A stretch of DNA of 64,000 nucleotides from assembly GCF_024169655.1 (NCBI RefSeq), contig NZ_JALJWV010000001.1, positions 2,547,001 to 2,611,000 on the forward strand, written 5' to 3'. Both the position numbers and the translations under genes were made by a program. Source of the stretch: Pseudomonas marginalis (lineage in GTDB: Bacteria; Pseudomonadota; Gammaproteobacteria; Pseudomonadales; Pseudomonadaceae). Shown here piece by piece: positions 37,406 through 47,358 of the stretch (position 1 is the stretch's first letter; every line of letters starts with the position of its first letter). The notes below the pieces were generated by a model. That model did no database searches, was not told the origin of the DNA, and was given only the letters and a program-made list of their open reading frames with translations.

Positions 37406-38440
37406 ATGTCTGCCCAGTCCCCGATAGTGGATAGTTCTTCAGCGTTTATCGGTTTTAACGAGCTGGTGGGGTTGCTGCACGCGGTGTTTGTGAAACACGG
37501 CACGTCGCCGGAAGTGGCGCAGATCCTCGCGCACAATTGCGCCAGCGCCGAGCGCGACGGCGCTCATAGCCATGGCATCTTTCGGATTCCCGGTTATGTC
37601 AGCACGCTGGACAGCGGCTGGGTCGACGGCAAGGCCACGCCGGTGGTCACGGATGTCGCTTCCGGCTTTGTGCGGGTCGATGCCGCGAACGGCTTCGCCC
37701 AACCGGCGCTGGCCGCGGCCCGCGCCCTGCTGGTGGACAAGGCCCGCAGCGCCGGTATTGCGCTGTTGGCGATTCACAATTCCCATCACTTCGCCGCGTT
37801 GTGGCCGGATGTCGAACCCTTCGCCGAGCAAGGCCTGGTAGCGCTGAGCGTGGTCAACAGCATGACCTGCGTGGTGCCCCATGGCGCCGATCGCCCGTTG
37901 TTTGGCACCAACCCGATCGCGTTTGCCGCACCACGCGCGGACGGCGCGCCCATTGTCTTCGACCTGGCCACCAGCGCCATTGCCCATGGCGACGTGCAGA
38001 TCGCCGCGCGCAAGGGCGAACGTCTGCCGCCGGGCATGGGCGTGGACAGCCTGGGCCAGCCGACCCAGGACCCCAAGGCCATCCTCGAAGGCGGTGCGTT
38101 GTTGCCGTTCGGCGGGCACAAAGGCTCGGCGTTGTCGATGATGGTCGAGTTACTGGCTGCAGCCTTGACCGGCGGCAACTTCTCGTTTGAGTTCAACTGG
38201 GCCGATCATCCGGGGGCGCGCACGCCGTGGACCGGCCAACTGTTGATTCTGATCGACCCGAGCAAAACCGCCGGGCAAAACTTCGCCGAGCGCAGCCAGG
38301 AACTGGTGCGGCAGATGCACGCGGCGGGGTTGCGGCGGTTGCCGGGGGATCGACGTCATCGCACGCGGGCGAAGTCGTTGGAGGCCGGCATTGAAGTGGA
38401 TGCGCACGCATTGAATCAGTTGCGTGAGTGGGCCGTCTGA
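37406..38440 (+). CDS. dpkA: Delta1-piperideine-2-carboxylate / Delta1-pyrroline-2-carboxylate reductase DpkA
   Basis: An NADPH-dependent imine reductase of the malate/L-lactate dehydrogenase (Ldh_2) family that forms L-pipecolate or L-proline from cyclic imino acids in D-lysine and D-proline catabolism. The 344-residue sequence follows pseudomonad DpkA closely: AERDGAHSHGIFRIPGY, NGFAQPALAAARALL, SHHFAALWPDVEPFAEQG, FGTNPIAFAAPR and GGHKGSALSMMVELL. CGGAG at 7 bases decides ATG 37,406. No lysine-catabolism neighbours are seen, so the in vivo substrate is inferred from the family. Confidence 0.88.
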   Translation: MSAQSPIVDSSSAFIGFNELVGLLHAVFVKHGTSPEVAQILAHNCASAERDGAHSHGIFRIPGYVSTLDSGWVDGKATPVVTDVASGFVRVDAANGFAQPALAAARALLVDKARSAGIALLAIHNSHHFAALWPDVEPFAEQGLVALSVVNSMTCVVPHGADRPLFGTNPIAFAAPRADGAPIVFDLATSAIAHGDVQIAARKGERLPPGMGVDSLGQPTQDPKAILEGGALLPFGGHKGSALSMMVELLAAALTGGNFSFEFNWADHPGARTPWTGQLLILIDPSKTAGQNFAERSQELVRQMHAAGLRRLPGDRRHRTRAKSLEAGIEVDAHALNQLREWAV

Positions 38441-38446
38441 AAACCA

Positions 38447-38484
38447 CGTAGCCGCTGCCTCGCCAGGGCGCGGCAGCGGCTACG
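38447..38484. repeat. Inverted repeat downstream of dpkA, possible terminator
   Basis: Perfect 13-bp arms CGTAGCCGCTGCC and GGCAGCGGCTACG enclose 12 bases, between the convergent dpkA stop and the DUF883 gene stop. The arm sequence belongs to a common pseudomonad extragenic palindrome type. There is no T run, so termination is uncertain. Confidence 0.65.
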
Positions 38485-38498
38485 CAAGGTGCATAGTA

Positions 38499-38819
38499 TT
38501 AGTTGCGACGACCGAGCAGCAGGCCGACCACCAGGCCAAAGCCTGCGGAAATCGCCACGGTCTGCCACGGGTGACCACCGATGTAGGTTTCGGTGGCATC
38601 CACCACCGGCTTGCTGCGCTCGCGCACATGGGACACCGAATCGAGGGCTTGCTTGAGCTTGATCGCGACCTGCTCGCGCAAGGTTTCACCTTCTTCGCCC
38701 ACCAGGGAAGCGCTGCTTTTGAGCAGTTTGTCTGACTCTTCGATCAGCGCAGTCAGTTCGCTGAACGCTTGATCCTTGATTTGATCTTCGACGACTTGGG
38801 CGGCAGATTTACGGGCCAT
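38499..38819 (-). CDS. DUF883 family (ElaB/YqjD-like) membrane-anchored protein
   Basis: A 106-residue protein with a long charged helix (about 5-75) and one C-terminal membrane helix (AISAGFGLVVGLLLGRRN) preceded by the family motif YIGGHPWQTV. In E. coli, related ElaB/YqjD proteins bind ribosomes at the inner membrane in stationary phase. CAAGGAG precedes the ATG at 38,819. Confidence 0.9.
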   Translation of the reverse strand: MARKSAAQVVEDQIKDQAFSELTALIEESDKLLKSSASLVGEEGETLREQVAIKLKQALDSVSHVRERSKPVVDATETYIGGHPWQTVAISAGFGLVVGLLLGRRN

Positions 38820-38981
38820 TGGGTGACTCCTTGCAGGTAAATGTGACAGTGAACAATGGAGTGTCGGGCGGCGGCAAAAGTTGCAGTTTTTTGCTGGCCG
38901 CTGTGGGTATGCGAAATCCGAATCAGGAAACGTAGACCTACAGTGTAAGATGTCACCTATTTGTGCAGCAGGAAATTCAAC

Positions 38982-39236
38982 ATGAGCTTCAATCTCGCCA
39001 ACAAGACCCTCGCCGAACGCGCCGAGCTGGAAGATGAAAAGTCCCGTCTCTATGACCTCTGGCAAAGCAACCTGGGCAAGGCCAAGGGCGAAGCCGCGCG
39101 CCTGTTCGGCGAGCGCGCCAAGCGCAAGGGCAAGTGGGCCGAATGGGTCCGCGCGGAACTCGACGGCATGTCGCCGCCGGAGTTCTCCAATATGGTGCGC
39201 AGCGAAGTCAACAAGCTGATGGCAGCGGCGAAGTAA
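38982..39236 (+). CDS. Conserved hypothetical protein (84 residues)
   Basis: A small, highly charged, helical protein beginning MSFNLANKTLAERAELEDE, rich in Lys, Glu and Ala, with no membrane segment. I do not recognise a named domain. CAGGAAATTCAAC provides the ribosome site for ATG 38,982. The last 29 bases overlap the 3' end of the convergent LysR gene. Confidence 0.8.
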   Translation: MSFNLANKTLAERAELEDEKSRLYDLWQSNLGKAKGEAARLFGERAKRKGKWAEWVRAELDGMSPPEFSNMVRSEVNKLMAAAK

Positions 39237-40149
39237 AGCTGGCGACAATCGCTTCGCGGACTTTCAGCAACATCGGATCAAGTTGAGCCTGGGTGCGCCA
39301 GCCCAGTTCCACCGGGTAGCGCGGCAGCGCCAACGGGCAAGGCAGCACCTGCAAGCCCGTCATGCGTGCGATGGCTTCGGCGGCGTGCCCGGGAATGGTC
39401 GCCACCGCCTGGCTGCCCTTGAGCAGAAACGGCAGCGCAGCGAAGTGGCTGGTGGAGGCGCACACCTGGCGGCTCAGCCCTTGTGCTGCCAACCCTTCAT
39501 CGGTAATCCCGATAAACCCGCCGGATGACACCAGCACATGCTCGCGGGTAACGAACGCTTGCAGGTCGATGCCTTGCTGGCCTGGCGCCAGGCTGTGCGG
39601 GTCGACCAGGCAGCGGTAATCACCTTCCCCCAACACCTGCCGGCTCAACCGGCGTTCGGCAAAGCCTCCGGCGGTAATCGCCAGGTCGAGGCTGCGGTCG
39701 AGCAGGGCGGCGGCGACGATCTGGCTGTGGGTCTGACGGAAAATTACGCGCAATTTCGGCATGCGCTGGGCAATTTCCTCCATCAGGCGGCGGCCGTAGG
39801 CAATCTCGAAATCGTCGGATAAGCCCAGCACCACGGAGCGTCCCTGATAGTGCTGGGTGTCCGGGTGGGTCATCGCCAGGCTCTGCCGACAGCGGTCCAG
39901 CGCCTCACTGATCACCGGCTTCAACTGATTGGCCCGCAAGGTCGGCGCCAGGCCGCGGCCGGTGCGCACGAACAGTTGGTCGCCATACACCTCGCGCAAG
40001 CGCCGCAGGCCCGCACTGATCGCCGATTGGGTCACGCCCAGGCGCAACGCCGCGCGGCTGGCGCTGGATTCGTCGTGCAGGGCTTCGAAGGTTTTCAGCA
40101 GGTTGAGGTCGACTTGGGTGATATTTATCTGGCTCATATCATTCAGCAC
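39208..40149 (-). CDS. LysR-type transcriptional regulator
   Basis: A 313-residue regulator (309 if ATG 40,137 is used). The winged HTH is at about residues 15-75 ([36 protein letters not shown]), followed by a LysR substrate-binding domain. It is transcribed away from the nitrilase gene over about 70 bases, the usual arrangement for a LysR protein and its target, so it probably controls the nitrilase in response to a nitrile or its product. Confidence 0.9.
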   Translation of the reverse strand: MLNDMSQINITQVDLNLLKTFEALHDESSASRAALRLGVTQSAISAGLRRLREVYGDQLFVRTGRGLAPTLRANQLKPVISEALDRCRQSLAMTHPDTQHYQGRSVVLGLSDDFEIAYGRRLMEEIAQRMPKLRVIFRQTHSQIVAAALLDRSLDLAITAGGFAERRLSRQVLGEGDYRCLVDPHSLAPGQQGIDLQAFVTREHVLVSSGGFIGITDEGLAAQGLSRQVCASTSHFAALPFLLKGSQAVATIPGHAAEAIARMTGLQVLPCPLALPRYPVELGWRTQAQLDPMLLKVREAIVASFTSPLPSAC

Positions 40150-40220
40150 TGGGGTGGGCTTTATTCATGATCCGGGCTGGCCGGAGAATGGGCAACCCCT
40201 CATTGTTCGGAGTGATCCTG

Positions 40221-41147
40221 ATGCCTGTTTCTACTGTGGCGGCTTTGCAAATCGGTTCCTTGCCCGGCGGCAAGGCCGATACCCTGGCGCAAATCCTGGC
40301 CTATGAAGATCCGATCCTGCGCAGTGGCGCGCAATTGGTGGTGATGCCCGAGGCGCTGCTGGGCGGTTATCCCAAAGGCGAAGGCTTCGGCACGCAACTC
40401 GGTTATCGCCTGCCCGAAGGCCGCGAAGCCTTTGCGCGATATTTTGCCAACGCCATCGACGTGCCCGGCGCCGAAACCGAAGCGTTGGCCGGTTTGTCGG
40501 CGCGCACCGGTGCCAGCCTGGTCCTGGGCGTGATCGAGCGCAGTGGCAGCACGTTGTATTGCACCATGCTGTATTTCGAACCGGCGGACGGCCTGGTGGC
40601 CAAGCACCGCAAGCTGATGCCCACCGGCACCGAACGGCTGATCTGGGGCAAGGGCGATGGCTCCACATTACCGGTGGTCGACGCGGCGGTCGGGCGCATC
40701 GGCGGCGCGGTGTGCTGGGAAAACATGATGCCCCTGCTGCGCACGGCGATGTACGCCAAGGGTGTGCAGGTGTGGTGTGCGCCCACGGTGGATGAACGCG
40801 AGATGTGGCAGGTGAGCATGCGCCACATCGCCCACGAGGGTCGCTGTTTTGTGGTCAGTGCGTGCCAGGTACAGGCGTCGCCCGCTGCGCTGGGCGTTGA
40901 GGTGGCCAACTGGCCTTCAGACCGCCCGTTGATTGCGGGCGGCAGTGTGATTGTCGGTCCCATGGGCGACATCCTGGCCGGGCCGCTGCTCGGCGAAGCC
41001 GGGCTCTTGACCGCGCAGATCAATACCGACGATCTGGTGCGCGCACGGTATGACTATGACGTGGTGGGGCATTACGCCCGGCCGGATATTTTCGAGTTGA
41101 GCGTGGATGAGCGGGCCAAACCGGGCGTGCGCTTCATGACCGACTGA
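40221..41147 (+). CDS. Nitrilase (carbon-nitrogen hydrolase)
   Basis: Hydrolyses a nitrile to the acid and ammonia. The 308-residue protein has the complete catalytic triad: Glu44 in [13 protein letters not shown], Lys131 in [15 protein letters not shown], and Cys165 in [12 protein letters not shown]. These flanks mark a true nitrilase rather than an amidase. GGAG 8 bases before ATG 40,221 decides the start. Aliphatic or cyano-amino-acid substrates are possible: P. fluorescens is reported to use a plant-induced nitrilase on beta-cyanoalanine, but I cannot show that this gene is that enzyme. Confidence 0.9.
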   Translation: MPVSTVAALQIGSLPGGKADTLAQILAYEDPILRSGAQLVVMPEALLGGYPKGEGFGTQLGYRLPEGREAFARYFANAIDVPGAETEALAGLSARTGASLVLGVIERSGSTLYCTMLYFEPADGLVAKHRKLMPTGTERLIWGKGDGSTLPVVDAAVGRIGGAVCWENMMPLLRTAMYAKGVQVWCAPTVDEREMWQVSMRHIAHEGRCFVVSACQVQASPAALGVEVANWPSDRPLIAGGSVIVGPMGDILAGPLLGEAGLLTAQINTDDLVRARYDYDVVGHYARPDIFELSVDERAKPGVRFMTD

Positions 41148-41163
41148 TCACATGGCCTGAGGT

Positions 41164-41625
41164 CTACCAGGTAGCGGTGTTCGGCAGATCCAACGTCCCC
41201 CGATCCACAAAGCGCAGGGTGCCGAACAGTCCACCGGCCAATTTTCCGCGCAGGACGTAGGGCAGGTTGTTCAAGCTCTGGGTCTGGCTCAGGCCGAGGG
41301 TTTGCCGCAACACGGAAAATGCTGAAACGCTGACCGGCACCGTCAGAATGGCCTCGGAAAAGCGTGGGATGCTTCCGTGCTGATCACTCACCCCTGACGC
41401 CAGCGGCCGGCCATTGACCTCCAGGTCCAGGGCCACGCCGTTGTAGTCGATCGCCGTTTCATTGGGGTTCTGCACCCGCAGTTTCACCGCGAAGCGCACT
41501 TCCAGGTCCTGGCTTTGCAGCGGTTCGATGCCCACCACGTTGATAGTGACCGGGTCGCGGTTGGGGAACAGGGCGCAAGCGCTCAAGGTCAGCAGCAGTA
41601 TCGATAGAACCATGAGCTTGCGCAT
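41164..41625 (-). CDS. LEA type 2 (water stress) lipoprotein
   Basis: A 153-residue lipoprotein: signal peptide with lipobox LSAC (Cys17), then an LEA_2/WHy immunoglobulin-like domain marked by EVRFAVKLRVQNPNETAIDYNGVALDLEVNGR (shown as RVQNPNETAIDYNGV). Such proteins are linked to drying and osmotic stress. AAGGAGCACC lies upstream. It follows the permease gene by 13 bases, perhaps as an operon. Confidence 0.85.
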   Translation of the reverse strand: MRKLMVLSILLLTLSACALFPNRDPVTINVVGIEPLQSQDLEVRFAVKLRVQNPNETAIDYNGVALDLEVNGRPLASGVSDQHGSIPRFSEAILTVPVSVSAFSVLRQTLGLSQTQSLNNLPYVLRGKLAGGLFGTLRFVDRGTLDLPNTATW

Positions 41626-41638
41626 ACGAAGGTGCTCC

Positions 41639-43066
41639 TTAGTGCGTGACGTCCGGGTCCTGCATCACTTTGAGGGTAGAGGACTCCGGATCAAATTCAT
41701 CTTCTTCCAGCGCTAAGAACTCTTCCGGCAGGAAAATGTTCAGCAGGATTGCACAGAACGCGCCCACGGTGATCGGCGACTCGAAGATGTTGTGCAGCGC
41801 CTTGGGCAGGTCGCGCAACACTTCCGGCACGGCGGCGACACCCAGGCCCATGCCCAGGGAGATCGCCACGATCAGCATATTGCGGCGGTGCAGGCCGGCT
41901 TCGGCGAGGATCTTGATCCCGGCCACGGCGACGGTGCCGAACATGATCAGCGTCGCGCCGCCCAATACCGGCTTGGGCATCAGTTGCAGCACCGCGCCGA
42001 TCATCGGGAACAGCCCCAGCAGCACCAGCAGGCCGGCAATGAAGTACGCCACATAGCGGCTGGCCACGCCGGTCAGTTGGATCACACCGTTGTTCTGGGC
42101 AAACGTCACCATCGGCAGGCTGTTGAAGGTCGCGGCCATCGCCGAGTTGAGGCCGTCGGCCAGCAGGCCGGACTTGATGCGCTTGATGTACAGCGGGCCC
42201 TTGACTGGTTGTTGGGAAATCATCGAGTTGGCCGTCAGGTCACCGGCGGCTTCCAGGGGCGAAATCAGGAAGATCACCGCCACCGGGATAAACGCCACCC
42301 AGTCGAATGAGAACCCATACTTGAACGGCACCGGCACGCTGATCAACGGCACGTGGGGCAAGGCCGCCATATCCACGCGGCCCAGCCACCAGGCCACGAC
42401 GAAACCCAGGGTCAGGCCGATCACGATCGAACCCAGGCGCAGGAACGGGTTGCTGAAGCGGTTAAGTATCACGATGGTCAGCAGCACCAGCGCGGCCAGG
42501 CCCATATTGCTTGCGGCGCCGAGGTCGTTGGAGCCAAAGCCGCCGGCCATGTCGGTGACTGCCACCTTGATCAGCGACAACCCCATCAGGGTAATGATGG
42601 TGCCGGTCACCACCGGGGTGATCAGCTTGCGCAATTTGCCAATGAACTGGCTGAAGACGACTTCGATAAACGCCGCAAAAAAGCAGATGCCGAAAATCGT
42701 CGAGAGAATCTCATCGGTGCCGCCACCCCGGGCCTTGACCATGAACCCGGCGCTGAGAATCACGCTGATAAACGAAAAACTGGTGCCCTGCAGGCACAAC
42801 AGGCCCGAACCGATCGGGCCGAACGTGCGCGCCTGCACGAAGGTGCCGAGCCCGGACACGAACAATGCCATGCTCACCAGGTACGGCACTTCGCTTTCCA
42901 GGCCCAGCACACCGCCGACGATCAGGGTAGGGGTGATGATGCCGACGAAACTCGCCAACACATGCTGCAAGGCGGCAAATATAGCCGCAGTGAAATGCGG
43001 GCGGTCTTCCAGGCCATAGATCAGGTCGGATTTATAGCGCGGGCGCGGGGCTTGAGCGTCAGACAA
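41639..43066 (-). CDS. NCS2 purine permease (xanthine/urate type)
   Basis: A 475-residue inner-membrane nucleobase:cation symporter of the NCS2 (NAT) family with about 14 helices. The N-terminal pattern LEDRPHFTAAIFAALQHVLASF and the later FNSLPMVTFAQNNGVIQLTG (family motif with Q/N-G-x-I) point to the UacT/XanQ branch carrying urate or xanthine rather than uracil. No purine-breakdown genes are adjacent. Confidence 0.88.
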   Translation of the reverse strand: MSDAQAPRPRYKSDLIYGLEDRPHFTAAIFAALQHVLASFVGIITPTLIVGGVLGLESEVPYLVSMALFVSGLGTFVQARTFGPIGSGLLCLQGTSFSFISVILSAGFMVKARGGGTDEILSTIFGICFFAAFIEVVFSQFIGKLRKLITPVVTGTIITLMGLSLIKVAVTDMAGGFGSNDLGAASNMGLAALVLLTIVILNRFSNPFLRLGSIVIGLTLGFVVAWWLGRVDMAALPHVPLISVPVPFKYGFSFDWVAFIPVAVIFLISPLEAAGDLTANSMISQQPVKGPLYIKRIKSGLLADGLNSAMAATFNSLPMVTFAQNNGVIQLTGVASRYVAYFIAGLLVLLGLFPMIGAVLQLMPKPVLGGATLIMFGTVAVAGIKILAEAGLHRRNMLIVAISLGMGLGVAAVPEVLRDLPKALHNIFESPITVGAFCAILLNIFLPEEFLALEEDEFDPESSTLKVMQDPDVTH

Positions 43067-43300
43067 AGTGCGGGCTCGGGTCAGAAAATGGAGGCGCAGG
43101 ATGCCAGAAACCGGTGATCGTCAGAAGTGTAAAAAAATATTTATGGAAGCCCTGCTAAAACCGCTGGCCCTGCCGATATCGTCTATAGGCCCACCCAACA
43201 ATGACAACAAGTGGTGACCAAGGTCAGAGCGGCGTGTTGACGCCAACTGATCATTCCGCTGCACGGATGCGCGCAGACACTCCTTCTTGAGAATACCTCT

Positions 43301-44926
43301 ATGTCTCTTCGTCATCTGAATATTGCTCCTCGAGCTTCTCTCGGCTTCGCATTCATTGCGTTGTTGGTGGTGGTATTGGGCGTGTTTGCAGTCAATCGCA
43401 TGACGCTGATCCGTCAGGCGTCGGTGGATATGAGCAGCAACCAACTGCCCAGCGTGGCCTACTTGGGCAATCTCACGGAAAACGTCTTGCGCATGCGTAT
43501 CTTGTCGTTTCGCGTGCTGGTCAACCGTGAACCGGCCGCGTTGCAAGAGGCGCAAACGCGCATCGCCGCACTGATCGACAAGGTCAGAGCCGCCCAGGCC
43601 GGTTATTCAGCGTTACCTTCCGTGCCTGAGGAAGCGGCCCTGTACAAGACGTTTGTCGGCACCTTGGACAACTACCTGACGGCCCAGGCCGAGATGCTGG
43701 CCCTGTCCCAGCAAAACAAGGTCGATGAGATGCGCGACTTGATCAATACCCGGATCAAGAACGGCACCGATCAGATGGGCGAGCAGTTGAACAAGCTGAT
43801 CGCCATCAATTCCGCCGGCGCCAAGCAAGCCAGCGACCAGGCGGGCCAGAGCTACGACAGCGCGATCACCGGCATCGTCGTCGTCGCGGTGGCCGCCGCC
43901 TTGCTCACGGTGCTGTTGGCCTGGTTGCTGACCCGCAGCATCGTCACGCCGCTGCGCAAAGCTGTGGAAGTGGCGGAAACCATTGCTGGCGGCAACCTGA
44001 GCAAAGTCATTGAAGATGATGGCAAGGATGAACCGGCGCGGCTGATCAGCGCGTTGTCGACCATGCAAACCAACCTGCGCCAGACCATCCAGCACATCGC
44101 CGGTTCGGCCACGCAATTGGCCTCGGCCGCGGAAGAGTTGAGCGCAGTCACCGAAGAAGCCTCCAAAGGCTTGCAGCAACAAAATAATGAAATCGACCAG
44201 GCAGCCACCGCCGTCAATGAGATGACCGCCGCCGTGGAAGAGGTGGCGCGTAACGCGGTGTCCACCTCCGAAGCCTCCACCCAGTCCAACCAAGCGGCCC
44301 GGGAAGGCCGTGACCGCGTGGTCGAGACCGTCGGCGCGATCCAGACCATGACCCAGGATGTGCAAAACACCTCGCTGCTGATCGAAGGCCTGGCCACCCA
44401 GGGGCGGGACATCGGCAAGGTCCTCGACGTGATCCGGGCGATTGCCGAGCAGACCAACCTGCTGGCGCTCAACGCTGCGATCGAAGCCGCCCGAGCCGGT
44501 GAAGCCGGGCGCGGCTTCGCGGTGGTGGCGGACGAGGTGCGGGCGCTGGCCCATCGCACCGCGCAGTCGACCCAGGAAATCGAGAAAATGGTCGCCGGTA
44601 TCCAGAACGGCACCGGTGAAGCCGTGCAATCGATGCAACAGAGTAACCAGCGGACCCATAACACCCTGGAACTGGCCCGTGCGGCCGGCGTGGCACTGGA
44701 GCAGATCACCCAGTCGATCAGCCTGATCAACGAGCGCAACCTGGTGATCGCCAGCGCGTCGGAGGAGCAGGCCCAGGTGTCGCGTGAAGTGGACCGCAAT
44801 CTGGTCAACATCCGCGACCTGGCGACCCAGTCGGCGGCCGGCGCCAACCAGACCAGCGCGGCCAGCCATGAGCTGTCGCGCCTGGCGGTGGATTTGAACG
44901 CGATGGTGGCCAGGTTCGTTATCTGA
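43301..44926 (+). CDS. Methyl-accepting chemotaxis protein
   Basis: A 541-residue chemoreceptor. Membrane helix 1 spans about residues 14-34, then a periplasmic sensor of four-helix-bundle type (about 35-185), helix 2 (about 188-210, [20 protein letters not shown]), a HAMP linker, and a long cytoplasmic signalling domain with the conserved tip [20 protein letters not shown]. There is no C-terminal pentapeptide for CheR/CheB docking. The ligand cannot be predicted. AGAATACCTCT before the ATG offers only a weak ribosome site. Confidence 0.93.
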   Translation: MSLRHLNIAPRASLGFAFIALLVVVLGVFAVNRMTLIRQASVDMSSNQLPSVAYLGNLTENVLRMRILSFRVLVNREPAALQEAQTRIAALIDKVRAAQAGYSALPSVPEEAALYKTFVGTLDNYLTAQAEMLALSQQNKVDEMRDLINTRIKNGTDQMGEQLNKLIAINSAGAKQASDQAGQSYDSAITGIVVVAVAAALLTVLLAWLLTRSIVTPLRKAVEVAETIAGGNLSKVIEDDGKDEPARLISALSTMQTNLRQTIQHIAGSATQLASAAEELSAVTEEASKGLQQQNNEIDQAATAVNEMTAAVEEVARNAVSTSEASTQSNQAAREGRDRVVETVGAIQTMTQDVQNTSLLIEGLATQGRDIGKVLDVIRAIAEQTNLLALNAAIEAARAGEAGRGFAVVADEVRALAHRTAQSTQEIEKMVAGIQNGTGEAVQSMQQSNQRTHNTLELARAAGVALEQITQSISLINERNLVIASASEEQAQVSREVDRNLVNIRDLATQSAAGANQTSAASHELSRLAVDLNAMVARFVI

Positions 44927-44950
44927 CCTGAAATGCGCTAAAAAATGTGG

Positions 44951-45035
44951 GAGTGGGCTTGCCCGCGATAGCGGTGTGACAGTCAGCGCATTTAAAGCTG
45001 ACCCACCGCAATCGCGGGCAAGCCCCCTCCCACAT
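44951..45035. repeat. REP doublet (REPIN-like)
   Basis: Two REP copies in inverted orientation: GTGGGAGTGGGCTTGCCCGC at about 44,947 and its partner GCGGGCAAGCCCCCTCCCAC ending near 45,034. The two arms differ at a few bases, so this pair is more diverged than the one at 106-197. It lies between the chemoreceptor and kguD stops and may also act as a transcript end. Confidence 0.82.
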
Positions 45036-45040
45036 TTGCG

Positions 45041-46018
45041 CTATTGCGCCCAGGCGCCTGGATTGACCAGGTTTTTCGGCTTCTGACCCGCTAGCGCCGC
45101 GAGCAGATTATCCACCGCGCACTCGGCCATCGCTTCGCGCGTTTCATGGGTCGCCGAGCCGATATGCGGCGTTGCCACCACATTGTTCAAACGCAGCAAC
45201 GGCGAATCGTGGGGCAGCGGTTCGCGCTCGAACACATCCAGCCCCGCCGCGCGAATCGTGTGTTGCTGCAAGGCTTCGATCAGCGCGGCCTCATCCACCA
45301 CTTTGCCGCGTGAGATATTGATAAAGATCGTCTGCGGCCCCATCAGCGCGAATTCTTCAGCACCGATCAACTGCTCGGTTTCGGCGGTGAGCGGCAGTGT
45401 CAGGCAGACGAAGTCCGCTTGTTGCAGCAAGTCTTTCAGGCTGCGGTACTGCGCGCCGAAGCGTTTTTCCACCTGCGGCTTGGGCGAGTGGCTGTGGTAG
45501 AGCACCGGCATGCCAAAGCCAAAATGCCCGCGCTGGGCCAGTGCTTCACCAATGCGGCCCATGCCGATGATGCCCAGGGTCTTGCCATGCACATCGCTGC
45601 CGAAGTGCGCCGGGCCGATATTTTTATTCCACTGGCCGGCACGCACCATATCGGCCAGTTCGACCACCCGGCGCGCGGTGGCGAGGATCAGCGCGAAGCC
45701 GGTGTCGGCGGTGGTTTCGGTCAGCACATCGGGTGTGTTGCTGAGCAGGATGCCGCGCCGGGTCAGGTACTCGACGTCGTAGTTGTCGACGCCGACGGAC
45801 ACGCTGGCCACCGCCTCCAACTGCGGTGCCAGGTCCAGCAGGGTGGCGTCCAGGCGCAGGCTCGCACCGAGCAAACCGTGGGCGCCGGGGAGGGCGTCGC
45901 GCAGCTTGGCCAGGCCGGGTGCGTCGAGCGCGTCGATCAGCGTGACCTCGGCGCGCGCATGCAGACGAGCCATCAGCGGCGCGGAGAGTTTTTTGTACAA
46001 CACGACAGACTTTTTCAT
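45041..46018 (-). CDS. kguD: 2-ketogluconate reductase KguD (D-2-hydroxyacid dehydrogenase family)
   Basis: Reduces 2-keto-6-phosphogluconate (or 2-ketogluconate) to the gluconate form so that carbon enters the Entner-Doudoroff pathway. The 325-residue protein has the NAD(P) motif GMGRIGEALA (about residues 150-159), the ISRGKVVDE segment with catalytic Arg region, and TPHIGSAT with the catalytic His. Its ATG overlaps the kguT stop by four bases. Last gene of kguEKTD. Confidence 0.92.
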   Translation of the reverse strand: MKKSVVLYKKLSAPLMARLHARAEVTLIDALDAPGLAKLRDALPGAHGLLGASLRLDATLLDLAPQLEAVASVSVGVDNYDVEYLTRRGILLSNTPDVLTETTADTGFALILATARRVVELADMVRAGQWNKNIGPAHFGSDVHGKTLGIIGMGRIGEALAQRGHFGFGMPVLYHSHSPKPQVEKRFGAQYRSLKDLLQQADFVCLTLPLTAETEQLIGAEEFALMGPQTIFINISRGKVVDEAALIEALQQHTIRAAGLDVFEREPLPHDSPLLRLNNVVATPHIGSATHETREAMAECAVDNLLAALAGQKPKNLVNPGAWAQ

Positions 46019-47313
46019 CCGGTCTTCACCTTTAATTCGAGGGTATGCAACGGCGCGCGCTCACGGTCGCTGGCGCCGGGCTTGAGGAAAATCGTCAGCA
46101 CCACCGAGAACATCAACGCGCCGCTCATCAGCAGGTAAGAGGCGCCGGGTGAACCGGTGCTGCTATTGAGGTAACCCACCAGGTACGAGCCGCCGAACGA
46201 GCCGAGCGCGCCCATGCTGTTGATCAATGCCATGGCGCCGCCGGCGACGTTGGCCGGCAGGATTTCCGGGACAATCGCGAAAAACGGCCCATAGGGCGCA
46301 TACATGCACGCCCCGGCAATCACCAGCAGCGTGTAGGACCACCAGAAGTGTTCGGCGCCGAGCACGTAAGACGCATAGAAAGCGATGGAGGCGATCAGCA
46401 ACGGCGGCCACACAAACCGCTTACGCTTTTGCAGCTTGTCCGACCCCCACGACACCACCAGCATGCCGATCACCGCCGCCAGGTACGGCAGCGCCGACAA
46501 CCAGCCGGCCTCGACCATGTTCATCTGCAGCCCGGCCTTGAGGATCGACGGCAACCACAGCACAAACCCGTACACGCCGATGCTCCAGCAGAAGAACTGC
46601 AGCGCGAGGATGATGACCTTGGGCGAGCGAAACGCTTCGGCGTAGTTCTTCACCGCTTTGATCCCCACCTGTTCGGCGGCGAGGGCGGTTTCCAGTGCGC
46701 GCTTTTCGCTGTCGTTCAGCCACTTGGCATCCTTGGGCCGCTCATCGGCCAGGCGCCACCAGATAAACGCCCACAGCACCGCCGGCAAGCCTTCGACGAT
46801 GAACATCCAGCGCCAGCTGAAATGCTGCACCAGATAGCCAGACACCACCGACATCCACAGCATGGTCACCGGGTTGCCGAGGATCAGGAACGTGTTGGCC
46901 CGCGAGCGTTCGGCACGGGTGAACCAGTGGCACAGGTACACCAGCATCGCCGGCATCACTGCGGCTTCGACCACGCCGAGCGTGAACCGAATGGCGATCA
47001 GCATGTAAGCGTTGGACACCACGCCCGTCAGGGTGGCCAGGCCGCCCCAGAGGATCAGGCTGACGAAAATCAACTGCTTCACGCTGCGCTTTTGCGCGTA
47101 GATCGCCCCCGGCACCTGGAAGAAGAAGTAGCCGAGGAAAAACAGGGCGCCGAGCAAGGACGACATGCCCGGCGTGATCATCAAGTCTTCGGCCATCCCG
47201 GAGGCGGCGGCGAAACCGTAGTTGGCGCGGTCCAGGTACGCCAGGCTGTAGGTGATAAAGACGATGGGCATGATGTACCACCAACGGCGGGTGGCGAGTT
47301 TAAAGGTATCCAT
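46015..47313 (-). CDS. kguT: 2-ketogluconate transporter KguT (MFS)
   Basis: A 432-residue major facilitator with 12 predicted helices of the anion:cation symporter group (LDRANYGFAAASGMAEDLMI near the N-terminus; WRWMFIVEGLPAVLWAF in the middle). Placed between the kinase and reductase genes of the 2-ketogluconate operon, it takes up 2-ketogluconate made in the periplasm. AGGAGCAACC precedes its ATG, 45 bases after kguK. Confidence 0.92.
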   Translation of the reverse strand: MDTFKLATRRWWYIMPIVFITYSLAYLDRANYGFAAASGMAEDLMITPGMSSLLGALFFLGYFFFQVPGAIYAQKRSVKQLIFVSLILWGGLATLTGVVSNAYMLIAIRFTLGVVEAAVMPAMLVYLCHWFTRAERSRANTFLILGNPVTMLWMSVVSGYLVQHFSWRWMFIVEGLPAVLWAFIWWRLADERPKDAKWLNDSEKRALETALAAEQVGIKAVKNYAEAFRSPKVIILALQFFCWSIGVYGFVLWLPSILKAGLQMNMVEAGWLSALPYLAAVIGMLVVSWGSDKLQKRKRFVWPPLLIASIAFYASYVLGAEHFWWSYTLLVIAGACMYAPYGPFFAIVPEILPANVAGGAMALINSMGALGSFGGSYLVGYLNSSTGSPGASYLLMSGALMFSVVLTIFLKPGASDRERAPLHTLELKVKTG

Positions 47314-47358
47314 GGGGTTGCTCCTGAGCTTGTTGTAGTTGTGGCAACAGGGAGTGGG

